A DNA stretch of 64,000 bases from Cunninghamia lanceolata (lineage: Eukaryota > Streptophyta > Pinopsida > Cupressales > Cupressaceae), in assembly GCA_027924645.1 (NCBI GenBank), contig BSBN01001807.1, positions 10,682,001-10,746,000 of the forward strand, read 5' to 3'. Both the position numbers and the translations under genes were made by a program. Under the pieces are notes generated by a model. The model was given only the letters and a program-made list of their open reading frames with translations. It made no database searches and had not been told where the DNA came from. Below, piece after piece: positions 32,573 to 43,977 of this stretch (positions within the stretch are counted from its first letter, which is position 1; the number at the start of each line of letters is the position of its first letter).

Positions 32573-34894
32573 CTCCTAATTCAAAACTACAAACATATGT
32601 TGCAAGCAAGATACTTGTTGGCCCCTCATTAGAAGTTGTAAAATGTGCCCACATCCTCAAACATGACAATCATCTCTCTAATAGGTAAATGAAATGTATT
32701 AGTATCAAAATTCCAATGCCTAACAAATATTGCCACTATCTTTAGATAAAATATCATACACAAAATGTAATATACATATCTCAACCTTGCCCTATCTAAT
32801 AGGGCATGGTCCTCATCTATCTCCATCTTGAAAGCCTATAAACTTTATAAAACTACATTCTTGCCCCAGGCCTCTCTTGAACATCTAGTAATCTATGCAC
32901 ACCCCAAATAGAAAACACATGACTCAATAAATTCATTCACAATCCATCATATCCTTTTCTCATTGATATTTATATCTTTTTCCTTATGTTTTGCTTGGTT
33001 GACATTGCATGGATTAGGACTAATTTGTCGGTACATCCATATGGATCAAATCTAACTTGTGGGATGCATGCATGTGGTTTTAGATGTAGACACAAAAATA
33101 GAAAACATCACACAAAATTGAAAACATAAAACAAATTCACCTATGCTATTTTTATGTAAAAATAATCAATTAAGAAAATTCAAATTACAATGAAAATAGG
33201 TGTGAAACTTATTGATCCCCTCCCTCTCCTTAACTACTAGAATCTTTTATACTTGGTCTACCTTAGAACCCTCGTTCATGTGTCACTGTGATATCATGCT
33301 CATGGGATTTCTTATTTTCAATTCTTAGGATGAATAGTGGAAATGAAATTACCTTTTCATTTTTACCTATTTTATTTATACTTCTCTATTACGAAATAAA
33401 TTTTGTTTTATTTAATTTCATCTTTTCACTTTCCATCAAGGGTTTAGCCATATCAACTAGTTCTCTATGTAAAAGTTGTGTATGAATTTTTTCCTTTTGA
33501 AAATTTTGAACTTATTTGAGGTTAAAAATAGGGACTGAAGTAAGGAAAATTTTAAGAACATGACTAGAGGATGTCTTCTTTTGTAATTTTAAATTTCTAA
33601 ATTTGCTTTCCTAATAAAACTTTTACTTGATTTAGAATGTTGTGTTTGGTTTGTTCTTTTCTTTAGAACTTGAATGATTCTTAGAATTTATTGTTGGGTT
33701 TATCTTCAATGAATGATAAGGAGGTACATGGTGAAATCTGGTAGGTGAGAACTAAGCATCTATGAGCCTAGGTTTAAGTGAACCAACAATACAAATTCTT
33801 CACTGTGTATAGTAATGACACACCATTCTTACTCTTCCTAGAGCAATTTTGGAGTTGGAAGTGGCTATAGGTAGGGGCAATGCAATCTATCTTAGGGTGA
33901 AGAAATTCAATACATTTATCACAAAGAAGGTGTTTTTATCATGATGTATCCTTGAGTTTTCATAAGAGTATTGTTAGGCACACTTGGGTTGAGAATTCTA
34001 GTTGCCTCAAAAGAGATAAGGGTGGGGGTCCATGCTTTGTCTTCTCCTTGCTTCTGTGAGGTTAGGCTTAAGGGGGTTTCCCACAAAAACCACATCATTT
34101 CCTTCAATCATGTAATCCTCCAACATTCATATTCATGTCTTTTCTAATTTTTATTGAAATAAAATTAATGTATACATGAGTTCCTGGTAGAGGTGATTGT
34201 AGATTTTAAATATATTGAGTAGAGGTTTACATATCTAGGTAGAACACATATGCTACTATCTAAGAACATCATACTGTCAAATTATAATCTCCAAAACACC
34301 CTATTTAGATATATATGAGGAGGTGCATCCTCCACTTGTAAGTTCAACAAGATCCATGAGATCTTCATTTGTTTGTGTCTTCAATATTCAAGTGGATGGT
34401 GTTTATTTCATTCCCAACATAATATTTTTGCATGGCAAATTCTACTATGTATATTCAATGTATATAATGTATGTTAGGAATGGTTTGATTTATGGATTCA
34501 AGTAATCAATCTTAGCTTGAATGTATGTTTATTAAAGCCTAGAAGTGAGAACTAAGTAATATAGTAATTGTAAGACTAATAGATTACTCTATATTATGCA
34601 AGAGTCAAACATGAAACAAGTAGTAAATGCACAAAAACCTAAACTGAATGCATAAAGTATGAGAATAAATAATGGTTGTTAGAGAATATGTTAACCACAT
34701 CATGTTGCTTGCGATTTTCTTGTCTACTACAATTGAGTTCTAGGTTGGTTGTCATCCCTCGCATCCCATTCAATCCATATACAAACATGCATTATGTATC
34801 ATATACACATCATTAAGTCATGACAACTATGAGACAAGGAGGGCATGTCATCATATAATTCATATGTAGATAGGCCCTATTGTATGGGCACCGA
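32573..34894. other. Unassigned AT-rich sequence between solo LTR and chromovirus
   Basis: Apart from the short minus-strand fragment at 32629-32826 nothing is recognisable. Short frames (33288-33485 plus, 33919-34107 minus) have no family features. The flank directly before the chromovirus is GGCACCGA. Confidence 0.5.
32629..32826 (-). pseudogene. Possible plant-mobile-domain fragment
   Basis: A 65-codon minus frame contains DHALLDRARLRYVYYI and later HWNFDTNTFHLPIREMIVMF, then EDV. The pattern 'W..DTHTFHLPxGEMTVTLEDV' is typical of the plant mobile domain (PF10536, MAIN-like/PMD), which is found both in host genes and in plant transposons. The usual flanking parts of the domain are not found, and a solo LTR lies directly downstream. 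The identification rests on one short motif, so it is tentative. Confidence 0.45.
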
Positions 34895-36512
34895 TGTAGA
34901 GGCAAATTGGATACAAGAAGATGGACAAACAAGACAAGGTTCTATTCACTCCAAAAGCCCAAATATAAGGATCTTCATGGAAAAGTGGGAACAGAAGAAG
35001 GGAACTCATGAATCATCATGGAAAGGTTGATTTGGGATGCTAGAGGATTCATTTCATTCATTGGTTAAGGCAGATCACACTTAGAACCAACACTTCCTTC
35101 ATAAATCCCAAAATTGGCTAGTAGCCCTAAAAATAGAGAACAGTCCTAATAACTTCTAACACTAACCTCCAAATGCAAATCTTAGACAATTGAAAGATAC
35201 CCTTTATGATTCCCCACAACATACTCAAGAATGGGTTTGGGTTGTTTTGGGAGATATGCCCTAACCAATAACCGTCCTAGTGGTTTTAAGCCCTAATTAG
35301 GCCTAGTTCATGAAGCAAGTACCCTCAAATGGTGGCTTGTAACTTCTAGGACCATTTGAACATGTCAATGGCATCCCAAAACCATAAGATTCAGTCTCCC
35401 TTTGTTGTCTTGACCGACTATTCTCAAAAACCATACTACTGTAGCTTCTGTCAATCACTTAGCACATGGTTTTGCTAAGTCTAGTCAATGAAACCTTAAC
35501 AACAACAGTCCTCTACCCTCAAAAACCTTACAAGACATTAAAACAAACATTAGAGGAATCATTCCACTGATCACAGAGTTTGGTGGTTCAGTGGAATGGA
35601 AGAGGCATCTTAAAATTACTGTCAGAACCCTAGTTAAGGGTTTTCCAGACTACTTGCAGAGAAAGGAGGAATACAATAGCATAAATGAATGTAAAGAACT
35701 CAAAATACTTGCAATTGAAAGGTGACTCACCAACCTAACTTTCTATCATAGCCACTAGTCACCTCTTGACCATACACAGTCGTGGCATGCACAAAAACAA
35801 CGAATTCTTCAGGGAAACAACAAGTTCAGTGGACAGTTCAGTATCAAGTGGTTGTAGAACGTTTTATCTTCAATGATAGAAGCCCAAACTAGTCTTGATA
35901 TATAGTTATTCCATCATACTCCACTTCCATGTACCCTAGACTCCATGACAGAGCCGTACAACAGAGAAGTACGGACTGTTATGCAACAAATTCAAAAAAT
36001 AACACAGAAAAAGTAGAGAACTATTTTGTATTGCTTCAAACTCCTCCATACACACTACAATCATCATGTTCAAGGCATTAAGAAGCCTTCTCCAATCTCC
36101 TTGAGGCAGTTAGAAGGCAGTTGGTTTGATGGATTGTCTATAACCATCGAATACCTTCCTGCAACTACCTTGTGTTAGGACAGTAATCACCTGTTTTTGG
36201 CATTTTAAACTACTTACAATTGTGGCATGTTGTCTTCAATGGTTTTAGGACTTGTTTATGACTTAACAATGTCCTCAAGACTTTAACATGCCTTAGACTC
36301 CTTGACCATGCCTTAACAAGGCTTACAAATATGAGAAACATATGACTGTCCTCCTTGATTCTATGATAGCAGTTGATAGGTATTTGGACATAGTCCTTTA
36401 CAACATGGCATCATAGCCTTATTACATCATGAGAGTGGTTTCTAGGACCTTGTGAAACCAACAAAACAAAATGCAGGTAAAAAATAAGACAAAATCTCTT
36501 GGTGCTCCTGCA
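34895..36512 (-). repeat. Left (3') LTR of chromovirus
   Basis: 1618 bp. The PPT is immediately inside. A TATA-like ACTATATATCA (minus, about 35897-35908) may be the promoter in U3. Confidence 0.92.
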
Positions 36513-36524
36513 CCATACTCCCCG
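36513..36524 (-). other. PPT of chromovirus
   Basis: On the minus strand GGGGAGTATGG lies directly before the LTR start TGCAGGAGC. Confidence 0.8.
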
Positions 36525-36548
36525 GGTGGAAAGAGAACTCAAGTCTCT

Positions 36549-37774
36549 TGAGGAAGTAGATCACCAAGTGTGATACCATGCTTCAAGATGTCTTCTTCAG
36601 TCATCCAAGTGGCATTTTCAATAGGAAAGCCACTCCATTTGACAAGAAACTACTTGTATGTCTTCTTCCTTGTCTTCTTCAAGACCTTGGTGTCAAGAAT
36701 GCATTCCTACTTCAATGGCTGATTGGGTGGAAGACCTTTAATCCAATCTTCATCTCCTACTGCTATCATATCTGCCTTTGAATCTGCATTAGAATCACCT
36801 TTGAAAGGGAACAAATCTGAAACATTGAAGACAGGAGATATGGCCAAGCCTTGAGGAAGTTCAATCTCATAGGCATTGGGCCCAAACTTGTGTACAATCC
36901 GACATGGTCCTATCTTCTTCATGAGGAGTTTGGTTGGCTGCCCCTTAGGAAGTCTTTCCTTCTTCAAATGTGTCATGACCAAATCCCCAACCTTGTATTA
37001 TACATCTCTCCTTCTCTCATTGGCTTTCTCCTTGTACTTGTCATTGTTCTTTTGAAGAGTTTCCTTGACATTATCAGGAATGTCCTTCATGGCCAATGCA
37101 AAGTCTTCACCTTGAGCACTTTTCCTTTCTAATCCATGGATATCTCTCAATTCAAGAATACCTCTTGGATGAAAACCATAAACAATCTCAAATGGACTTG
37201 TTCCCGTGCTCCTATTGGTGGAATCATTATAGGCAAACTCTGCTTGAGGGATGATCATATCCCATGCCTCTCCATGCTGCTTGGTAAGACACCTGAGAAG
37301 GTTTCCCAAGGACCTATTCACCACCTCAGTTTGGCCATCAGTCTGAGGGTGATAGGCTGAAGTAAAGGACAATTGAGTGCCCAACTTCTTCCACAAAGTG
37401 CGCCAAAAATGGCCTACAAACTTTGGATCCCTGTCAGTCACAATGTTATGAGGCAAACCATGGATTCTAACAATTTCTTTGAAGAACAAACCAGCAATGT
37501 GAGAAGCATCATTAGTGCATTTACATGGCAAGAAATGAGCCATCTTACTGAATCTATCCACCACAACAAATATACTATCAAAGCCTCTTTGAGTCTTAGG
37601 AAGGCCCAACACAAAATCCATGCTAATGCTTTCCCATGGCCTATTAGGAATCGGAAGTGGCTGATATAGACTAGCATTAGATGAAGTACCCTTTGCCCTT
37701 TGACAAATACTACAAAATTCAACAAATTTTCTAATATCTGATTGCATTTTAGGCCAAAAATAAAACCTCTTCAC
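36549..37774 (-). pseudogene. Gypsy integrase with C-terminal chromodomain
   Basis: The frame from 37774 gives the zinc part CSICQRAKG, then the core with MDFVLGLP, TDRDPKF, YHPQTDGQTEVVNR and FAYNDSTNRSTG. The catalytic D, D and E region is preserved in order. A TAA near 36996 is followed by the GPY/F-type module (GPCRIVHKFGPNAYEIELP, FNVSDLFPF). The tail, after TAG codons near 36704 and 36635, is a chromodomain: FLVKWSGFPIENATWM, then EEDIL. In chromoviruses this tail directs insertion by binding modified histones. About six residues before the first chromodomain strand there is a TAG. Same frame as the RT. Confidence 0.92.
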
Positions 37775-39715
37775 CTAATCCAATGTTTTATCCAATCCAA
37801 AATGACCTCCAAGTCCACCACAATGTTTTTCGTTTGCAATGTTCTCCCTCATGGAACATTTAGGAACAAATAGTTGGCTGCCTTTGAACAATAACCCCTG
37901 CTACAACAAAAACTCAGAAAAATCAGAATGATAAGAGTCTAAAAATTGTGACCAAACTTCATATACCTCCTTGAAATCTTCATCATCCTGATACATATGC
38001 TTGAGAGCATCAACCCCTACATTTTGAAACTAAATTTCTTGAACCATACACAATCTTCTACTCAATGCATCTGCCACTTTGTTAGCCTGCTCCTTCTTGT
38101 GTTTGATTGAAAAAGTATAGGCTCGGAGTTGCTCAACCCACTTCATATGCCTATGATTGAGTTTCTCCTAAGAATTCAGAAAACTAAGTGCATGGTTGTT
38201 AGTATAAACAATAAATTCTTTTGGCAAAAGATAGTTCCTCCATTTTTTCAAAGCTTGCACCATTGCATACAATTCCAAATCATAAGTAGAGTACTTTCTC
38301 TTAGCATCATTCAATTTTTCACTAAAGAAAGTAACAGGTGTGCCCTCTTAACTTAGGACAGCCCCTATAGCAAGATTACTAGCATCACATTTTACCACAA
38401 ACAACTTATTAAATTCGGGCAAAACAAGTATGGGCTATTGTGCTACCTTTTGTTTCAAAATTTCAAAAGAATCATTGGCTGCCTTTGTCCACAAAAACTT
38501 ACATTTCTACCCCCCTTTGATGGTATCCAAAACTGGTGCACAAATATGACTAAAACCCCTTATGAATTTTCTATAGAATGTTGCCAAACCATGAAAACTT
38601 TTCACATCACCTGCTGTTTTTGGAGTTGGCCATGACAAGATGGCTTCTACCTTTGTTGGATCCATCTTCAAACTACCTTGTGAAATCACAAAACCAAGAT
38701 AGGTGAGTTCTTCCTTCATGAAGACACTCTTTTCCATGTTGATCATCAATTGTTCATCATGCAACTTCCTCAAAACCTGATCCAAATGTTGCAAATGCTC
38801 CTCCTTAGTCCTTCTGAAAACAAGAATGTCATCCAAATATACCACAACAAATTTGCCAATGAAATCCTTCAACACTTCATTCATGAGATGCATAAAAGTA
38901 CTTGGAGCATTAGATAGACCAAATGGCATCACCAACCACTCATAAAGACCTTCATTTGTTTTGAATGATGTCTTCCATTCATCCCCTTGTTTGATTCTAA
39001 TTTGATGCTACCCACTCTTAAGGTCTATCTTGGAAAAGTATCTAGCCCCTCCCAAGCAGTCCATTAGGTCCTCAATCCTTGGCATAGGGAACCTATATCT
39101 TATGGTAATCTTGTTAATGGCTCTAGAATCCATGCACAACCTCCATTTACCATCCTTTTTAGGCGCTAGGACTGTTGGGACAACACATGGGCTAAGACTC
39201 TTTCTCACCAATCCCTTATCCAACAATTCTTGCACTTGCTTGGCAATCTCTTCATTTTGTGAAGGTGTCATCTTGTAGGCTGCTTTGTTTGGCAAATTAG
39301 ATCCTAGTATGAAGTCAATTTGATGGCTTATGTCCCTAATAGGTGGCAACTCATTAGGCATTTCTTCTACCATAATCCCCTTATACTTCTCTAACAATTG
39401 TTGCACCTCATTAGGAACTTCTTCCTTACTAGGATCATGCAAACTAGGACTGTTTTTAGGCTTCAAAATCAGAGCATACCCTTGGGTTCCTTCCTCCCTA
39501 AGGGCATCTAGAAACTCTTTACCATTCACAATCATGACACTTGACCCAATATTCTTTTCTACATGCTCATCAGGTAATGGATCCATTCTATACTTTCTAC
39601 CATTCTTAGTTATGATGAAAGAATTAGTTTTACCATCATGTTGTGATTGAACATCATATTGCCATAGATGTCCTAACAGCAAATGACAAGCATCCATAGG
39701 AATTACATCACACAA
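37775..39715 (-). pseudogene. Gypsy reverse transcriptase and RNase H
   Basis: From 39715 the frame runs through a linker (MDACHLLLGHLWQYD) to the RT start (APKKDGKWRLCMDSRAIN), then YFSKIDLKSG. A TAG at 39005-39007 replaces the Tyr that usually follows. RT continues [17 protein letters not shown] and the catalytic YLDDILVF (about 38820-38840), then [12 protein letters not shown]. RNase H is readable at about 38420-38180 as KCDASNLAIGAVLS, FFSEKLNDAKRKYSTYD and LYAMVQALKKWR, with stops. All lie in the same frame as gag and integrase. It is inactive owing to the stops. Confidence 0.92.
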
Positions 39716-39730
39716 AATTTTGTCCTTATA

Positions 39731-39940
39731 TTATCCTATCTCAAATTCAACCCATGATTGTTCATCTACCAAAACTTGTTGCCCTTTATTCAACCATGAT
39801 ACTTTATAAGGACTAACATGAGGAAGCCTTTTCAATTTCAATTTGTCTACCATTTCAATGGAAACCAAATTTTCAGTTGAGCTTGAGTTAACAATTACCT
39901 TGCAAATCTTACCATAGGCCTTGCATGTTGTCTTGAACAA
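39731..39940 (-). pseudogene. Gypsy protease with lost active site
   Basis: The frame contains KVIVNSSSTENLVSIEMVDK, matching the retropepsin segment where the family has V-I-(D)-(S/G)-G-S-T. Asp and Gly of the active site are replaced by Asn and Ser (NSSS), both explained by single G-to-A changes in the coding strand. PYKVSWLNKGQQVLV and a closing VEFEIG follow. A TAA at 39947-39949 separates it from gag and a TAA at 39728-39730 from RT. In the living family it would release gag and enzymes from the polyprotein. Confidence 0.88.
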
Positions 39941-39949
39941 TGTCTTCCT

Positions 39950-41179
39950 TTAAGGGGGTTCTTGAGTTTGAGGCACCTTCAACATGGTTCTTCTCATCAT
40001 CAAACCTTCTCCTTCATGGACTGGGGCTACACTTCCAATTGGAGAGTTGACACTTTGGCAATCTTCCTCTTGGATCAATTGGTTCCTTCTCTCTCCTCCA
40101 TGAGAGTTTAAGGCTTGCTTTTCAGGACACTTGAAGGCTGGATTTCCCACTTGGTTGCAATTGTAGCATCTTCTCGTGAAGACATTAGGAACTCTTCCTG
40201 GTCCACCAAATCTACCTCTCCCATTAGGCCTTCTTCCTCTAAAGCTTCCTCTAGAATCGTATTCTCCACTTTTCTCTTGGGAACTAGATTCCCCTTGACT
40301 TCTTTGGGACTGATTTATGCCCCCAAAACTACCCCTACCTCTAAAATTTCTGCCACCTCTTCCTCTACTTTGCTGCTCACCCTTCCTCTTCAACTTCTCT
40401 TCAGCCCTTAGTGCCACTTGAAAGCACTTCTCCATGGTTTCAGGGGTCAATAAACTGATTTCATCTTGAATATTGAACCTCAAACCATTTAGATACCTTG
40501 CCACCTTGGATTTTTCATCCTCCATGTACCCACAATGACGAGTGTATTTGTGAAACTCCTCGATGTAAGTAGCCACATCCAAATCTCTTTGTTTAAGATA
40601 TTGCATCCTCTTGTAGATCTGCACCTCATAGTCTGATGGAAGGAATTGGGACTTGATCCTCTCCAACATTCTACTCCATGAAGAGATCATGCTCTTCCCA
40701 TTCTTTACCCTCTCTCCTTGGGTGTAATTCCACCATGTAAGGGCAGCACCTTTGAGTTTAGTTTTTGCAAACTTAACCCTCTTACTTTCAGGAACTTCCT
40801 TGTACTCAAAACAGTTGTTTAGATCCTCAATCCACTCCATAACTTCATCAGCATTCATCTTCCCACTAAACATGGGAATCTCCATCCTAGCCTCTGAAGA
40901 ATCCTTGCCAATTGCCTTGATGGCTTCAAGGAAATGCCTTTGATCAGCCGGTACCTCTACCTCTTCTTGTTCTTGTTCTTCTTCCTCTTTCTCTTCCTCT
41001 TCATCTAAACCTTCATCTATCCTCTTCCCTATCCTCAATGCCTTCAACTCTGCTTGGAGTGCTTCCTTGACTCCAGTCTTGATCTTCTCTTCTATCTCCT
41101 TGAACTTCTTGACCACTTCGGTGGTCATCCCCTTTAGAGGCATATTGCTAGCCTCTCCTTCACTCTCCTCTGCTGACAT
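39950..41179 (-). pseudogene. Gypsy gag, 409 codons open
   Basis: ATG at 41179 reads MSAEESEGEASNMPLKG. A Glu-rich coiled segment at residues 60-75 precedes the Retrotrans_gag core (IPMFSGKMNADEVMEWIE, LKGAALTWWNYTQGE, FHKYTRHCGYMEDE). An Arg/Gly-rich segment follows, then one zinc knuckle, CYNCNQVGNPAFKC (about 40130-40172). Its His is replaced by Asn, so one zinc ligand is missing. The start is chosen because it is 28 bases inside the PBS and opens the single gag-pol frame. The ORF is open for its whole length, but the knuckle change would impair RNA packaging. Confidence 0.92.
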
Positions 41180-41207
41180 ATACTAGGCCAACAACGGAAC
41201 CTTTTAT

Positions 41208-41220
41208 GGCTCTGATACCA
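41208..41220 (-). other. PBS of chromovirus
   Basis: On the minus strand TGGTATCAGAGCC begins six bases after the LTR end. It is complementary to initiator Met-tRNA. Confidence 0.92.
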
Positions 41221-41226
41221 CTATGA

Positions 41227-42831
41227 TGTAGAGGCAAATTAGATACAAGATGGACAAACAAGACAAGGTTCTATTCAGTCCAAAAGCCCAAAAACAAGGA
41301 TCTTCATGGAAAAGTGGGAACAACAGAAGGGAACTCATGACTCATCATGGAAAGGTTGATTTGGGATGCTAGAGGATTCATTTCATTCATTGGTTAAGGC
41401 AGATCACCCTTAGAACCAACACTTCCTTCATAAATCCCAAAATTGGCTAGTAGCCCTAAAAACAAAGAACAGTCCTAATAAATTCTAACACTGACCTCCA
41501 AATGCAAATCTCAGACAATTGAAAGATACCCTTTATGATTCCCCACAACATGCTCAAGAATGGGTTTGGGTTGTTTTAGGAGACATGCCCTAACCAATAA
41601 CCCTCCTAGTGGTTTTAAGCCCTAATTAGGCCTAGTTCATGAAGCAAGTACCCTCAAATGGTGGCTTGTAACTTCTAGGACCACTTGAACATGTCAATGG
41701 CATCCCAAAACCATAAGATTCAGTCTCCCTTTGTTGTCTTGACGGACTGTTCTCAAAAACCATACTATTGTAGCTTCTATCAATCACTTAGCACATGGTT
41801 TTGCTAAGTCTAGTCAATGAAATCTTAACAACAATAGTCCTTTTCCCTAAAAAACCTTACAAGACATTAAAACAAACATTAGAGGAATCATTCCACTAAT
41901 CACAGAGTTTGGTGGTTTAGTGGAATGGAAGAGGCATCTTAAAATTGTTGTCAGAACCCTAGTTAAGGGTTTTCCAGACTACTTGCAGAGAAAGGAGGAA
42001 TACAACAGTATAAATGAATGTCAAGAACTCAAAATACTTGCAATTGAAAGGTGACTCACCAACCTAACTTTCCATCATAGCCACTAGTCACCTCTTGACC
42101 ATACACAGTCGTGGCATGCACAGAAACAACGAATTCTTCAGGGAAACAACAAGTTTAGTGGACAGTTCAGTATCAGTGGTTGTAGAACATTTTATCTTCA
42201 ATGATAGAAGCCAAAACTAGTCTTTATAGATATTTATTCCATCATACTCCACTTCCATATACCCTAGACTCCATGACAGGGTTGTACAATAGAGAAGTAC
42301 GGACTGTTATGCAACAAATTCAAAAAATAACACAGAAAAAGTAGAGAACTATTTTGTATTGCTTCAAACTCCTCCATACACATCATGTTCAAGTCATTAA
42401 GAAGCCTTCTCCAATCTCCTTGAGGGAGTTAGAAGGCAGTTGGTTCGATGGACTGTCTATAACCATCGAATACCTTCCTGCAACTACCTTGTGTTAGGAC
42501 AGTAATCACCTGTTTTTGGCATTTTAAACTACTTACAACTGTGGCATGTTGTCTTCAATGGTTTTAGGACTTGTTTATGACTTAACAATGCCCTCAAGAC
42601 TTTAACATGCCTTAGACTCCTTGACCATGCCTTAACAAGGCTTACAAATATGAGAAACATATGACTGTCCTCCTTAATTCTATGATAGAGGTTGATAGGT
42701 ATTTGGACATAGTCCTTTACAACATGGCATCATAGCCTTATTACATCATGAGAGTGGTCTCTAGGAACTTATGAAACCAACAAAACTAAATGGAGGTAAA
42801 AAACAAGACAAAATCTCTTGGTGCTCCTGCA
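41227..42831 (-). repeat. Right (5') LTR of chromovirus
   Basis: 1605 bp. It aligns with 34895-36512 throughout, with substitutions and small indels. Confidence 0.92.
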
Positions 42832-43972
42832 CTAGGCACCTTCTTACTTCTTGACAAGAGAAACTATAAATATTGAATGTAAGGGAGTTGAATGTTTTAA
42901 TGGCTTCTCATAGTTTACTTGGATTTAGATTTTACTCCTCAAATTCGACACTTTTATTTTCCTTAAATTCTTTGTTCAATTTGTGTAGCATAATGTATGC
43001 CCACACCTTGTAAAAAGTAAACAAAATGACTGAGACATCGGAGGATATTTGTCTAGTGTTTTTAATCAAAGGTGAATTAAGTAGATAGAACACTTTTAAT
43101 GAAGAAGGCTTTTTTTAAAAAATATTTATGAATTCCTTTTTTATTCTTGTTTGTTAACATTCTTATTATGAAAAACTTTCTATATTTAAAATCATGATTT
43201 GTCTCATCCCTTAAATCACTCAACCTTAGTATAGTGTTTTATAATAATTTCTAGATTTCGATTCATGATTTACCTCATCTCTTAAATCATGTGACCTTAG
43301 CATAATGTTTTGTAAGAAAGTAAAATAATAATAATTACAATTAGGTATTTTTAATTTGAAACTTAATTAATGTATAAAATTAACATAATATTGTAATAAA
43401 TTTAGTCTCATAATTGATTAAATTTATAACTATTGATTCATATTATATTAAATATGTTATATTTTCTTTATTTAAATATATGTCTTCAATTAGTTATTAT
43501 TAATTAACTTCAAATTTAGAAGTTAGAAATAAAGATTAAGGGATAGATCTTAAACAAGAGACACATTGCGTTTGGTTCCTGCCAGTGATATTTCCAATAT
43601 GTTGGTTGCACTCAACAACTAATTGTAGTTAATAAAGATAGAAAAGAATTGTCATTGTAAATTAGACGCTTTGTATTTGTATTATCAATTTAGTTTTTAA
43701 AATTCAACAAAAGTTAGAGCTATGTTGCAGATGTTAATCATAGAGGCAAAGTTAAATGACAATGAAAGCTCTAAATGTGATGCAATTTAATCATGACACT
43801 TGAGCATGAATGCATTTAACATTAAATTGATGAAAGCCATTAGAATTTGTGCAAATATAACATTCCTTGAGTAACTTGTGAAGCAAACCTTTATATAGTA
43901 CAATATGATATGTAACATAATTAGAGAATTGCTAGACCATAACTTTAAGCAATTATAATAAGTAATTATATG
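42832..43972. other. AT-rich sequence between chromovirus and second solo LTR
   Basis: No gene. A tandem duplication of about 70 bp occurs at 43190-43320: both copies have TCATGATTT, CTCATC and CTTAAATCA, then ACCTTAG and GTTTTATAA or a variant. Confidence 0.6.
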
Positions 43973-43977
43973 ATTAA

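Larger units (their letters stand above)
34895..42831 (-). mobile_element. Ty3/gypsy chromovirus, complete in structure, coding frame closed by stops
   Basis: The LTRs are 34895-36512 (1618 bp) and 41227-42831 (1605 bp), both TGTAGAGGC...CCTGCA on the plus strand. PBS lies at 41208-41220 and PPT at 36513-36524, so the element reads on the minus strand. The order gag-protease-RT-RNase H-integrase-chromodomain is that of a chromovirus. The whole polyprotein from ATG at 41179 to TGA near 36549 is in one frame with at least ten in-frame stops and no frameshift seen. LTR divergence in the first 290 bp is about 4% by eye. The flanks do not give a flush target duplication: GGCACC lies 2 bases left of one LTR and 3 bases right of the other. 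Confidence 0.92.

Noticed and set aside
39030..40943. Plus-strand ORFs inside the chromovirus (39030, 39330, 40115, 40752)
   Set aside because: They are mirror frames of the minus-strand gag-pol, whose domains are clear.
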